A stretch of DNA of 60,683 nucleotides, from positions 1-60,683 of the forward strand of contig JAETOE010000021.1 in the NCBI GenBank assembly GCA_021771815.1, in the 5' to 3' direction. Shown in pieces: positions 52,806 to 60,683 of the stretch (position 1 is the first letter of the stretch; every line of letters begins with the position of its first letter). This stretch comes from Roseburia hominis (GTDB lineage: Bacteria; Bacillota; Clostridia; Lachnospirales; Lachnospiraceae). A program made the position numbers and the translations under genes. The notes beneath the pieces are model-generated. The model did not search any database. It saw only the letters and a program-made list of their open reading frames with translations, and was not told the origin of the DNA.

Positions 52806-55280
52806 CTATGATACCTGAAATTCAACCGTTTCCTTTTCCACTCCGTCCACGGAGATTACGAGTTTTCCTTCCCCGGATGCCGCCCCCGGTCTTACGACCG
52901 CCATAAGATAACCGTGGTAGGTTTCCCATGTGCAGGAATCATAAGCTGTTGTCGCCTGTGGATTGGCATTTCCTACAGCGAGAAGCTCAATATCCCCCTC
53001 CGCTGCAACCACAACACTTCTTTGCTCCATCAGATTTTCCATGCCGTTCTCATCCACCAGTGAAATCGTCACGTAGGACAGTTCATCCGAGTCGGCGGAA
53101 AGCTTTGTTCTGGAAGCTTCTGCACGCACATGGATCTCCTCTCCACAGGTCGCAAGTTCACAGCATCCTGAAGACACGCCATCCGTATAACTGACAGCTT
53201 TTAGTGTTCCCGGCTCATATACATGCGCAAAAGTCGCCGTGAACCCATTTTCCCTTCCCGCAGGCTTCCGCCCAAGCGACACACCGTTTAGGAAAAGCTC
53301 CACCTCCTCATCCGCCGAATACACATCAATGACCGCTGGCTTTCCTTCAAACCCGCGCCATGTCCAGCTTGCAATATTATCCTTTAGCATCCATGGAGTC
53401 TTTGAATGTGGCATTTTGTACCTGTCAACTCTCTCGACCGCAATATACGGTTCGCGGCGGAATCCGTAGACGATCTCGCGGAGATAGCTGATTGGTCTGC
53501 GGTATCCCACCAGATCAATATCCCCGATATATGCCAGACGATCCGGATAATGACTGCCGAAATTGGATTTCCCATCGTAGTAGAAAATCCCGCAGCCTGC
53601 CTCACCGAGATAATCATACCCCGTCCAGGTAAAGTCTCCCAGAACCTGCGGCGAGGCATTTACCGTCTCCCATAATCTTGCAATATCCGCCGGAAATGTC
53701 TCTGTTGGGAGCACGCATTTATTCGGATAACGCCTTGCATCCTCCAGATGCCTTCCGGCGAGATAATTCAGCCCGATAATATCCATGGAACCGCTGCTCT
53801 CACGCAGCACCTCCGTAATCAACGGATGCTTCGCAAACGCTTCGCCTGCCTCACCGTCCATCAGACGCATAAAGCTATTGATCCCGTTACTGCCGGAATT
53901 GTCATTCGTTCCTGCATTCTGTTCATCCTTCTGCAAAAGCGGCGCAAGCTCCTGCATAATCGGATACATCTTCGCGCCTGCTGCATTTAATGCATTCATA
54001 CCGTTCGTCGTATAGCGCGTGGCATCCTTTTCCCGCAGATAATTGCACAGTATCCGGTTGATTTCCGCGCCCCGCTCCGTCCCGATTTCCTGAATCTCAT
54101 TTCCTACCGAATACAGGATTACACACGGGTGATTATAGTCCTTTGCAATCATTGCATCCGCAATATTCCGCCACTCCTCAAGAAATGAATCGGCAAAATC
54201 ATGATCATTTTTATGTACTGTCCACATATCGCACAGTTCGTCCATGACAAGCAGTCCCAGCCTGTCACACGCGTCGAGAAGCGCCTTGCCCGCCGGATGA
54301 TGTGCGCTCCTTATGCTATTAAAACCTGCTTTCTTTATCAATTCACACTTCCGATACTCCGCCTCCGCGAAGGTCGCCGCCCCTAAAATACCATTGTCGT
54401 GATGCACACAGGTTCCTCGCAATTTTATCTGTTTTCCGTTGATCCGAAGCCCTCGCGCCGCATCAAGCGTAAGTTTACGGATTCCAAAAGGAAAAGCGCT
54501 CTCATCAAATACGCGCTCCCCGCAAAGAAGCTTCACGCTGCACCGATAAAGTTCCGGCGAGTCGCAGCTCCACAGCCTCGGATTTCGTATGGTAAGCATC
54601 TGACGAACCTGATTATCCGAATTTCCGAAACTCGTCAGCTTCACTCTATCACAAAAGCTTTTTCCTTCCACGTCCGTCAGTTCCACCAGAACCTCAAGCG
54701 TCTCCTTTTTTCTCGTCAGATTCCGCACTTTAGTCACGATTTCCACGACAGCGACTTCCGCATCCGTATCAATTGTCGTTGCCCTCACTCCATTTACCGG
54801 AATCTGTATCAGATTTCCGACAAACAGATTGACTCCCCGATAGATTCCGCTCCCCGAATACCATCTGCTGTTTTGCTCTGAGGAATTGTCTGCGATTACC
54901 TTAATCTCATTTTCCTCTCCGTATTTCAGATAGCGGTCCAGTGAAACGTAGAAATCCGAATAGCCGCAGCGGTTCGTCGCGGCAAGCACACCGTTTACAT
55001 ATACCATCGCCTTCTCATAGACGCCTTCAAATTCGAGTGTGACCGTTTTTTCCTGCCATTCCTCAGGTGCAAAAATCGTCTTAAAATACGTATAGACCCC
55101 TCCCGGATAGAATCCGGTCGCCCCGCCGTTTTTCGTGTTTTCACAGGGTGCTTCATGAATCATTGCATCATGTGGAAGCCGGATTGTCTCGGCTTCCCTT
55201 CCATACATTGCAAGCACCCGAAGCGACGGGATGCATCCCTTTACAAATTTCCAATCGCGATTTAATGTCGTTCCTATCAT
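52806..55280 (-). CDS. Glycoside hydrolase family 2 (beta-galactosidase-like)
   Basis: An 824-aa enzyme without signal peptide. The sugar-binding jelly roll (about 1-160, RDWKFVKG, SGIYRGVNLFV), the Ig-like domain (170-270) and the TIM barrel (275-580) are in the usual GH2 order. The acid/base is E395 in SVGNEIQEI and the likely nucleophile E527 in LPTETFP. C-terminal beta domains follow (DUF4982 and Ig-like, about 640-824). The glucuronidase N-x-K motif is not seen, so beta-galactosidase-like is preferred. Co-transcribed with the GPH symporter upstream (8 bp gap). Confidence 0.88.
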   Translation of the reverse strand: MIGTTLNRDWKFVKGCIPSLRVLAMYGREAETIRLPHDAMIHEAPCENTKNGGATGFYPGGVYTYFKTIFAPEEWQEKTVTLEFEGVYEKAMVYVNGVLAATNRCGYSDFYVSLDRYLKYGEENEIKVIADNSSEQNSRWYSGSGIYRGVNLFVGNLIQIPVNGVRATTIDTDAEVAVVEIVTKVRNLTRKKETLEVLVELTDVEGKSFCDRVKLTSFGNSDNQVRQMLTIRNPRLWSCDSPELYRCSVKLLCGERVFDESAFPFGIRKLTLDAARGLRINGKQIKLRGTCVHHDNGILGAATFAEAEYRKCELIKKAGFNSIRSAHHPAGKALLDACDRLGLLVMDELCDMWTVHKNDHDFADSFLEEWRNIADAMIAKDYNHPCVILYSVGNEIQEIGTERGAEINRILCNYLREKDATRYTTNGMNALNAAGAKMYPIMQELAPLLQKDEQNAGTNDNSGSNGINSFMRLMDGEAGEAFAKHPLITEVLRESSGSMDIIGLNYLAGRHLEDARRYPNKCVLPTETFPADIARLWETVNASPQVLGDFTWTGYDYLGEAGCGIFYYDGKSNFGSHYPDRLAYIGDIDLVGYRRPISYLREIVYGFRREPYIAVERVDRYKMPHSKTPWMLKDNIASWTWRGFEGKPAVIDVYSADEEVELFLNGVSLGRKPAGRENGFTATFAHVYEPGTLKAVSYTDGVSSGCCELATCGEEIHVRAEASRTKLSADSDELSYVTISLVDENGMENLMEQRSVVVAAEGDIELLAVGNANPQATTAYDSCTWETYHGYLMAVVRPGAASGEGKLVISVDGVEKETVEFQVS

Positions 55281-55288
55281 AAGATCAC

Positions 55289-56674
55289 CTATGCTCCTAT
55301 ATTGTGCTGTTTATCCCACTCCTTGTTCGCTTTTTCCACATTAAGCATTCCAAGGATAATTGTGATAATAATGCCAAATATAATCGGCAGCGTAACATAC
55401 ATGTGAAATATTGTATTGATCGCGCCTTCCGTCTGCGTAGCCGCCGTGCCGACATAGCCTCCAAGATCAAGCAGCCAGCCGACTGCCGCCGTACCGATTC
55501 CGCCGCCGACCTTCACGCCGAGTGAAGAACAGCTAAACATGGTGCCGTCCATATGTACCTTTTTCGTCCGGTAGGTGTAACCGCTGATTTCAGCGATAAG
55601 TGCATTCAACGTTCCCGTTAATGTTCCCGCAAAAATACCCTTTACAAACATGAACACCAACATAAGCGTTACATTTCGCTGCATCGCAAAATAGAAGAAG
55701 AAGATACTCAGAATACAGTTGACCACATAACCCCAGAAATTAACCTTCTGCATACTTCCTGTCTTCTTTACAAGAAGCGGCGTGAAAATCAACGCTATAA
55801 TGACGGGGAACATCTTCATCATAGAAAACATTCCAAGCAGCGAGCCGTCCCCAAGTACATAGGTGGTGAAATAAATGCCGCTTCCGGTCGTAAGATTGCT
55901 CATGATGTAGTACACGATATAGAGCACAACGATCATCACATAATATTTGTTGGAGAGTAAAAGCTTAATGGTCTGCCAGAAGCTTAATTTATTCTCCTGC
56001 ACCTGCCCTGTCTCCGCCGAAGCTGCTTCCGCCTCCGGCATATCCTCATCCGGCACTTCCTTTACGGCAAGACAGCTAATCGTATTGACAACAAGTCCGA
56101 TGATTGCACAGATAAGCGCCACCATCCGCCAGCCCTTCGCACCGCCGCCAAACGACTCTACCGCACCTGTCACTGAAAAACCCATTACGATATTGGTCAC
56201 AACCGCAAACATAAAGCGGATCGAGCCAAGCTGCACACGCTCCTGTGAATTCTTCGTAATCAGCGCCGAAAGCGTAGCATATGCCACACCGTTCGCAGTG
56301 TAGAAAATCGCGTTCAGGCAGGTATAGAATACGAAGAAATACGCGTACTGCGCTGTCTCACCCATCCTTGGCATAGAAAACAGAAGCAGCAGGCATAAGG
56401 ATACGCCAATCTGTGCATAGAGCATCCACGGTCTTGCTTTGCCAAGCCTGCTCTTCGTCTTGTCAATCATGTTCCCGAAAAATACGTCGGTCACACCGTC
56501 TAAGACCTTGGACAGAAGCATCAGTGTTCCGATGATTCCCGTATTCATTCCCATCGTATCTGACAGATATAGCAGCAAAAAGCTTGAAACCAGTCCGTAA
56601 CTACAATTCGATGCCAGATCCCCCGATCCATATGCAATCTTTTGATACCATTTTAAATACTTTTTATCGTTCAT
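55289..56674 (-). CDS. GPH-family sugar/cation symporter
   Basis: A 461-aa glycoside-pentoside-hexuronide symporter with about 12 hydrophobic helices. The N-terminal YGSGDLASNCSYGLVSSFLL and DVFFGNMIDKTKSRLGKARPW are typical of MelB/LacS/UidB-like proteins. The start at 56674 has GGAGGGACGA upstream. It delivers glycosides to the GH2 enzyme encoded 8 bp downstream. No PTS IIA domain at the C-terminus. Confidence 0.92.
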   Translation of the reverse strand: MNDKKYLKWYQKIAYGSGDLASNCSYGLVSSFLLLYLSDTMGMNTGIIGTLMLLSKVLDGVTDVFFGNMIDKTKSRLGKARPWMLYAQIGVSLCLLLLFSMPRMGETAQYAYFFVFYTCLNAIFYTANGVAYATLSALITKNSQERVQLGSIRFMFAVVTNIVMGFSVTGAVESFGGGAKGWRMVALICAIIGLVVNTISCLAVKEVPDEDMPEAEAASAETGQVQENKLSFWQTIKLLLSNKYYVMIVVLYIVYYIMSNLTTGSGIYFTTYVLGDGSLLGMFSMMKMFPVIIALIFTPLLVKKTGSMQKVNFWGYVVNCILSIFFFYFAMQRNVTLMLVFMFVKGIFAGTLTGTLNALIAEISGYTYRTKKVHMDGTMFSCSSLGVKVGGGIGTAAVGWLLDLGGYVGTAATQTEGAINTIFHMYVTLPIIFGIIITIILGMLNVEKANKEWDKQHNIGA

Positions 56675-56895
56675 TCGTCCCTCCAAATATTCTCATGTCT
56701 GATACATTCATTTTCCCCATTCGAATGAAACCGGAAGTACGGCGCAGTGAATGTTTCATATCCGTCTCCTGCCTTGATTCCGTGTAATTACATGATTATA
56801 ATAGCATTTCCCTTTCCTGATATTCAATGCTATAATAAGACATAACAGGGTACATTTTGTAACATATTCGCGATTATTTGAAAGGAGTATTTTTG

Positions 56896-57963
56896 ATGGG
56901 CACAAAACAGAATGACTCCATTGAGGCACTGAAATCCAATTTTTTTGAAATACACAATGCAGACAGTACCTTTAACCAGTATTACCATATGTCTGCACCT
57001 TTTTCCGCCGTAATAGAAACATACCGTTCCGATCTTCCCAGGAATTATTTTAAAATTGTGACTTTCTCTCCGGATACAGTGTCTCACGCTTTACTCGACG
57101 ATGAAGTACTGCTATCTGCTATGCGGCACCGTCCGCTGCATCAGCACGACTTTTTTGAATTCATGTTTGTGCTGCAAGGAGAAGCGATTGTCAAAATCGA
57201 GAATACAGAACGTGTCTATCCCGCCGGAACCGGTTGTATCGTAAACTGTAATCTCCGCCATGTAGAACTGCTCTCTAATGATTTCCGCATTTTCTTCTTA
57301 AATTTGTCAAAGGAATATGTGCGCTCTCTTATTCAATCGCCAAATGTTTTTCATTTTACGATTGAGGATAAGGCTTCGCTGCACACCGTGTTTCATTTTT
57401 TATATGAGAATGCCACACAGGAGAACCCTGTGAAAAAAGAATATCTTGATTTTTTTCCGGTATTTCAGAATCTGGATTCCTACAAGACCGTCTATGCTCT
57501 CGAAGAAAAAATCGTACAGACGATTCTCTCCCCAACAATTGGCGCGACCTTCCTCATCAACGGATGGATCTGCCAGCTATTTGACCTGCTCTCCTCCGAG
57601 GAGCTGTTCCACATTTCCACGGTCGATATTGATTACAGCAACGACTTTCTGCTGTTTACGAAGCTGACGCATCTTCTGGAGGATTCCAACGGACAGCTAT
57701 CAAGACATGAACTTTCTGCACTTTTGAATTACAGCGGCGATTATCTGAACCGCATTTCCAAGAAATATACTGGAATGACTTTGTTCGAATACGGAATGAC
57801 ATTCTGCCTTCACAAAGCGGAATACTACCTTCTGAAGACAGACGCTTCCATCTCCGAAATCGTAGCGATGCTTGGCTTTACGAACCGCTCTCACTTCTAC
57901 CGCCTGTTCGCGGCAAAGCATCATATGACGCCGAAGGAGTACCGGATGAAACATCGGGCGTAG
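56896..57963 (+). CDS. AraC-family regulator with cupin sensor domain
   Basis: A 355-aa regulator. The N-terminal cupin-like domain has RPLHQHDFFEFMFVLQGEA and the second cupin motif with PAGTGCIVNCNLRHVE. The C-terminal AraC domain (about 250-355) shows ISEIVAMLGFTNRSHFYRLFAAKHHMTP. The start at 56896 follows AAAGGAGTATTTTTG. It is divergent from the symporter-GH2 operon with a 221-bp gap holding TATAAT boxes on both strands, and should respond to the glycoside or its product. Confidence 0.9.
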   Translation: MGTKQNDSIEALKSNFFEIHNADSTFNQYYHMSAPFSAVIETYRSDLPRNYFKIVTFSPDTVSHALLDDEVLLSAMRHRPLHQHDFFEFMFVLQGEAIVKIENTERVYPAGTGCIVNCNLRHVELLSNDFRIFFLNLSKEYVRSLIQSPNVFHFTIEDKASLHTVFHFLYENATQENPVKKEYLDFFPVFQNLDSYKTVYALEEKIVQTILSPTIGATFLINGWICQLFDLLSSEELFHISTVDIDYSNDFLLFTKLTHLLEDSNGQLSRHELSALLNYSGDYLNRISKKYTGMTLFEYGMTFCLHKAEYYLLKTDASISEIVAMLGFTNRSHFYRLFAAKHHMTPKEYRMKHRA

Positions 57964-57967
57964 GGAC

Positions 57968-58258
57968 TTACTGTGTCCTTTTCAATGGCTCAATCTTTAA
58001 CGTGTATCCTAATGGGGTCAGAATCTTAAGGAGGCTGTCAATTTGCGGAGAATGAACCGCTTTTTCCATTCGGGCTATAACAGGCTGTTTCACATTACAC
58101 ATTTCTGCTAATTGTGCTTGAGATAGCCCCTGCTCCTCACGAATTTTGACCATTGTCCTTATTAAGTCCTTTTCTAATGCTATAATTGCCTCATCTTCTG
58201 GACTTATATTTAATTCGCTTCGTACATCCTTCCATGTTGCAGCCATATCACTCAACAT
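57968..58258 (-). CDS. HigA-like XRE antitoxin
   Basis: A 96-aa protein. The helix-turn-helix at about 37-90 (EQGLSQAQLAEMCNVKQPVIARMEK) follows a conserved N-terminal part, ELNISPEDEAIIALEKDLI, typical of antitoxins paired with HigB/RelE-type toxins. Its start overlaps the toxin stop by 11 bp. An alternative start four codons later is possible. The antitoxin looks intact, whereas the toxin does not. Confidence 0.85.
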   Translation of the reverse strand: MLSDMAATWKDVRSELNISPEDEAIIALEKDLIRTMVKIREEQGLSQAQLAEMCNVKQPVIARMEKAVHSPQIDSLLKILTPLGYTLKIEPLKRTQ

Positions 58259-58505
58259 TCCTTTCCCGGTAATCCTTTAAATTTCTAATTGCCTGTTCTA
58301 GCTCTCTTTTCGGTGTTTTCCTTGTTGTCTTTATAAAATGGTGCAGAAGTATAAATTTATTATCCTCATAATATGCGTAGAGAATACGATTGTTCAAAGG
58401 TCTTAATTCCCAAATCTCAGCATCCGCTTTTTCCCTCAACTTCAAAAGATGTTCTTCTATCTCTTTTCTCCCGTTTTTGTCCTCGTAAAATATGACATCA
58501 TACAA
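58248..58505 (-). CDS. HigB-like toxin with an internal in-frame deletion
   Basis: About 85 aa using a TTG start at 58505, which has AGGAGG 10 nt upstream; an ATG at 58538 gives 96 aa but lies before that site. The family N-terminus (YDVIFYEDKNGR) and C-terminus (EIWELRPLNNRILYAYYEDN, TPKRELEQAIRNLKD) are both strong. The 30-35 residues normally between LREKA and the DIWELRP strand, including the central helix, are missing, while the frame is kept. Family members are usually 110-120 aa. The toxin may be inactive, leaving an orphan repressor. Confidence 0.75.
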   Translation of the reverse strand: MYDVIFYEDKNGRKEIEEHLLKLREKADAEIWELRPLNNRILYAYYEDNKFILLHHFIKTTRKTPKRELEQAIRNLKDYRERNVE

Positions 58506-58600
58506 AATATCTGCCCCCTCCTGGCTATAGGATACCATATGCCGTAAAAAAGTTCAATATCAAATTTGTTATCGTTTTATTGCCGCATCACTGTCATTTT

Positions 58601-59032
58601 CTACTCTCCAAACTCAATATCATACCGCGTTCCATTCGAAAACAGCACGCCGTCTGTCAACCGAATGCACAGAATACACGTATTCGGATCCTCTTCATTT
58701 ACATGACCGTTATCATACCACTCCGCAAAAACCGCCCGCAATTTATCTGCAATCTCCTTATTCTTCTCGTCGCGTATGTAGCCCATATTTTCCCCGACGC
58801 CATGTGCGGTAAACCACTCACCACAGATTGCAACGACCGGGTTCTTCTCAATCTGTTTCATTTTATTGGAGAGCGCATAAGTAATCACATAAAACGCGCC
58901 ATCCTCATAATAACTGTTGACCGCGCGGACATAGGGCGTATTATCTCCCGTTGTTGCAAGCGCAATCAGCGCGTCGCATGAAAATCTGGCATCCATGATC
59001 TCCTGTGCTTCTTTTGGAAAGTTTTCACTCAT
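58601..59032 (-). CDS. Pyridoxamine 5'-phosphate oxidase-family flavin-binding protein
   Basis: A 143-aa split-barrel protein with ALIALATTGDNTPYVRAV and FYVITYALSNKMKQIEKNP, followed by VAICGEWFTAHG, as in general-stress/FMN-binding members. It probably binds FMN; no specific substrate is seen. The start at 59032 overlaps the HAD gene stop and has AAAGGA upstream. Third gene of a coupled three-gene cluster. Confidence 0.85.
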   Translation of the reverse strand: MSENFPKEAQEIMDARFSCDALIALATTGDNTPYVRAVNSYYEDGAFYVITYALSNKMKQIEKNPVVAICGEWFTAHGVGENMGYIRDEKNKEIADKLRAVFAEWYDNGHVNEEDPNTCILCIRLTDGVLFSNGTRYDIEFGE

Positions 59033-59810
59033 CAAGTTCAATCCTTTCTGTAAGATAATCTGCAATTCCATCATCATCATTCGTTCTAATCACTACATCT
59101 GCAATCTGTTTTACATCCTGTACTGCATTTCCCATTGCGACTCCAACGCCGCATAATTCGAGCATCCCTATATCAACAATGTCATCGCCAAACGCAATAA
59201 TATTCTCAGGTGTAAATCCACATGCATGACAGATTTCTGTAATTGCCCGTTCTTTTGTGACCCCTTTTTTCGTAAACTTATACCAACAGCCATCCGAAAA
59301 CCTCACGCAGTCACAATCTGTCAGAACATTCTTAAGCTTCTCAGCTTTATCCCCGTCAAATATTTCTGCACATATTTTCAGGGATGCCTGATGAAAGTCT
59401 GTAAAATCTGTGTATATACTGTCTCCCCAGCTCTGATCTTGCTTTTTCGGATCAATTCTATAATTCCAATAATGATTTTCCAGTGTGTCGACCGTTATTT
59501 CACAATCCGTCCCGCACGCTTCCCTGATTGTCCGAATCATATCCCTGGTTTCTTCTGCCGAAAATTCCGCTTTATAAATATAGTCTCCGTTGTATTTTAC
59601 CAACGCGCCTCCGCTGGAAATCAGTATATCCGGGCGAAGCTCCGACAAGAAACTCATGGAATTCTGCTCGCTTCTGGACGTAGATATGCCTATGAGCAGT
59701 CCCTTCTCTCTGCAATCATTCAAGACAGAGATCGTGTACGGCGATATCGTCTTATCGCTTTTTAGCAACGTCCCGTCCAAATCGAAAAGAAGAAGCTTAT
59801 CTGTAATCAT
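59025..59810 (-). CDS. HAD-superfamily hydrolase, Cof type
   Basis: A 261-aa phosphatase-like protein. Motif I is LFDLDGTLLKSD with the two catalytic aspartates at the N-terminus, motif II ISTSR near residue 40, and motifs III/IV in ERAITEICHACGF and IIAFGDDIVDIGML. The cap is type C2B, typical of Cof sugar phosphatases. The start at 59810 overlaps the previous gene as ATGA. Substrate is probably a small phosphorylated metabolite. Confidence 0.9.
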   Translation of the reverse strand: MITDKLLLFDLDGTLLKSDKTISPYTISVLNDCREKGLLIGISTSRSEQNSMSFLSELRPDILISSGGALVKYNGDYIYKAEFSAEETRDMIRTIREACGTDCEITVDTLENHYWNYRIDPKKQDQSWGDSIYTDFTDFHQASLKICAEIFDGDKAEKLKNVLTDCDCVRFSDGCWYKFTKKGVTKERAITEICHACGFTPENIIAFGDDIVDIGMLELCGVGVAMGNAVQDVKQIADVVIRTNDDDGIADYLTERIELDE

Positions 59811-60115
59811 TCGTCTACCGCCTCCAACAAAAAAGTGACGGGTCTTACGCCGTCCGGACAGCAGGCAAACGTAACTCCGTCCCGCTTCTGCCATGGGGTA
59901 TAAGTCGCACCCGCCGCCAATGCCGCCGCCTTAGGATAAACACTGATCCAAGCCCACGGGCAGAAACCTGTCGGCATTTCGGCGCCGCCGGTATAGAGGA
60001 AAGTATCCCCTTCTTCATAATAATCGCATTCTATATCCTTCCCGTCCGTAAGATATTCTTCCGCGATATCCTCGTACAATTGCTTGCGCAGAACGGTAAT
60101 TTTTACATTTTTCAT
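59807..60115 (-). CDS. TIGR04076-family small protein
   Basis: A 102-aa protein recognised by the ECDYYEEGDTFLY region, PTGFCPWAWISVYPKAAALAAG and FACCPDGVRPVTFLLE. Members are short, cysteine-containing proteins of unknown function, often found near small-molecule enzymes in anaerobes. The ATG at 60115 is preferred to an upstream frame without a signal. First gene of the three-gene cluster. Confidence 0.75.
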   Translation of the reverse strand: MKNVKITVLRKQLYEDIAEEYLTDGKDIECDYYEEGDTFLYTGGAEMPTGFCPWAWISVYPKAAALAAGATYTPWQKRDGVTFACCPDGVRPVTFLLEAVDE

Positions 60116-60406
60116 ATCCAATCCCCTCGTATCCCTCAAATTCATTAACGCAATTATATCACAGGATCGTATCTTAAGATACATATATTACTCGTAAAAA
60201 TATAAGTGGTTACAAGTCAGATATTCAGAAAGCATCTCTTTTGCACACTGTCTGAATTTTGAAATTATAATGCAAGCCGCCAAATGTCATGATATAATTT
60301 GGCTCATAAATGTCCCAACCATAGGTTGAGTTCCCTAATTCAACCGATCGTTCGTGTATATCGCCAACAAAAAAGTGTATTGTCTGAGATGAAAGGAGAC
60401 ACGACA

Positions 60407-60544
60407 ATGAACCAGGAAGAAATTGGAAAATTTATCGCCAAGTGCCGGAAAGGGAAAAATTTAACTCAGGCACAGTTAGCGGAAAAGTTAAACATTACTG
60501 ACAGGGCCGTTTCCAAATGGGAAAACGGAGTTTCCCAAAGTTAA
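60407..60544 (+). pseudogene. Truncated XRE-family regulator
   Basis: 45 aa only. GAAAGGAG precedes the ATG. The sequence IGKFIAKCRKGKNLTQAQLA plus NITDRAVSKWENG is a classic N-terminal HTH, but the frame stops right after WENGVS, where intact proteins continue for another 50-300 residues (usually P-D-x-S/x-L-x-x-L). Sequence after about 60530 is unlike a regulator, so the gene seems broken by an insertion or deletion near its codon 42. Confidence 0.75.
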
Positions 60545-60604
60545 AGATACCACATCAATCCCACGCGGACTTTTGCTCAACCGATACAGCCGGAGGGCTG
60601 GATA

Positions 60605-60658
60605 ACAAGAAAAGGCGGTATGCGCCCCGTGGAGGGGTAGCGTACCGCCTTTTCTTGT
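60605..60658. repeat. Perfect 16-bp inverted repeat at the right edge
   Basis: ACAAGAAAAGGCGGTA (60605-60620) pairs with TACCGCCTTTTCTTGT (60643-60658), and GCGCCCC pairs with GGGGTAGC inside. A very stable hairpin following the broken regulator, possibly the end of an integrated element or a terminator of something beyond the window. Confidence 0.75.
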
Positions 60659-60683
60659 GGGGGTTTCCAAAGGGGGCAACGCC

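Noticed and set aside
52806-55280. Beta-glucuronidase assignment of the GH2 enzyme
   Set aside because: The nearby uronate locus made this attractive, but the N-x-K motif typical of glucuronidases is not visible and the gene belongs to a separate operon with its own regulator.
60225-60407. Minus-strand frame of 60 aa at the right edge
   Set aside because: It starts with TTG, overlaps the promoter and start of the XRE gene, and has no ribosome binding site. A short protein-like look is not enough.
60488-60679. Minus-strand frame of 63 aa over the hairpin
   Set aside because: It runs across a perfect inverted repeat and the broken end of the regulator; composition is biased by the hairpin and there is no start signal.
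1-60683. CRISPR array or restriction-modification system
   Set aside because: Repeats in the window are short tandem or dispersed elements without regularly spaced unique spacers, and no cas or methylase-restriction gene pair is present; the methyltransferase at 1804-2997 has no restriction partner.

Overview
The window looks like a chromosomal segment of an anaerobic gut Firmicute, most likely Lachnospiraceae (Clostridia). This is inferred from strong AGGAGG ribosome binding sites, clean TTGACA/TATAAT promoters, YesM/YesN-type two-component regulation, Gram-positive lipoprotein signals on every transporter binding protein, a tetrahydrofolate riboswitch in front of folT, and a content dominated by sugar, uronate, amino-acid and peptide uptake. 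No rRNA, CRISPR array or complete insertion sequence was seen. One tRNA gene (Leu, anticodon UAG) is present.

Layout. 0.1-4.4 kb: a tyrosine recombinase, a CYTH protein, a SAM methyltransferase, a DUF1653 protein and a repeat-rich membrane-anchored protein. 4.5-6.7 kb: ktrB-ktrA potassium uptake. 6.7-18 kb: a leftward hexuronate locus with a TRAP transporter (dctP-dctQ-dctM), a YcxB-like protein, a histidine kinase and response regulator, a second TRAP-type binding protein overlapping the regulator gene, mannonate dehydratase, fructuronate reductase, an MFS carrier and a cupin. 18.3-20.2 kb: a ferredoxin-type aldo/keto reductase and a cytidylate-kinase-like protein. 20.4-25.3 kb: a branched-chain amino-acid ABC operon (livK-H-M-G-F). 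25.5-34.7 kb: a maltodextrin operon (malE-F-G, pullulanase, debranching enzyme) with a divergent LacI regulator and three evenly spaced TTTCGAAA palindromes between them. 34.8-35.7 kb: two unrecognised genes. 35.9-49.5 kb: two complete oligopeptide ABC systems in a row. 49.7-52.7 kb: a small unknown gene behind an AT-rich tandem repeat, tRNA-Leu, a small protein, an Rpn-type nuclease and riboswitch-controlled folT. 52.8-58 kb: a GH2 glycosidase and GPH symporter with a divergent AraC regulator. 58-60.7 kb: a HigB/HigA-like pair with a shortened toxin, a three-gene cluster, and an XRE regulator cut off inside its helix-turn-helix domain at the right edge.

Two observations stand out. First, the OppC-type permease of the first peptide operon carries seven RCC1-like repeats of about 40 residues in its first extracellular loop, predicting a seven-bladed beta-propeller built into an ABC importer. 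Second, a structured element of about 80-100 bp occurs three times (ktrB/ktrA junction and in front of both oppA genes), always immediately before a start codon. It begins and ends with a Shine-Dalgarno-like AGGAGG, and it has a conserved left half and a variable hairpin middle. It behaves like a mobile or regulatory cassette at ribosome binding sites. In addition, a stem-loop sits between the binding-protein gene and the first permease gene in four independent transport operons, consistent with higher expression of the binding protein.
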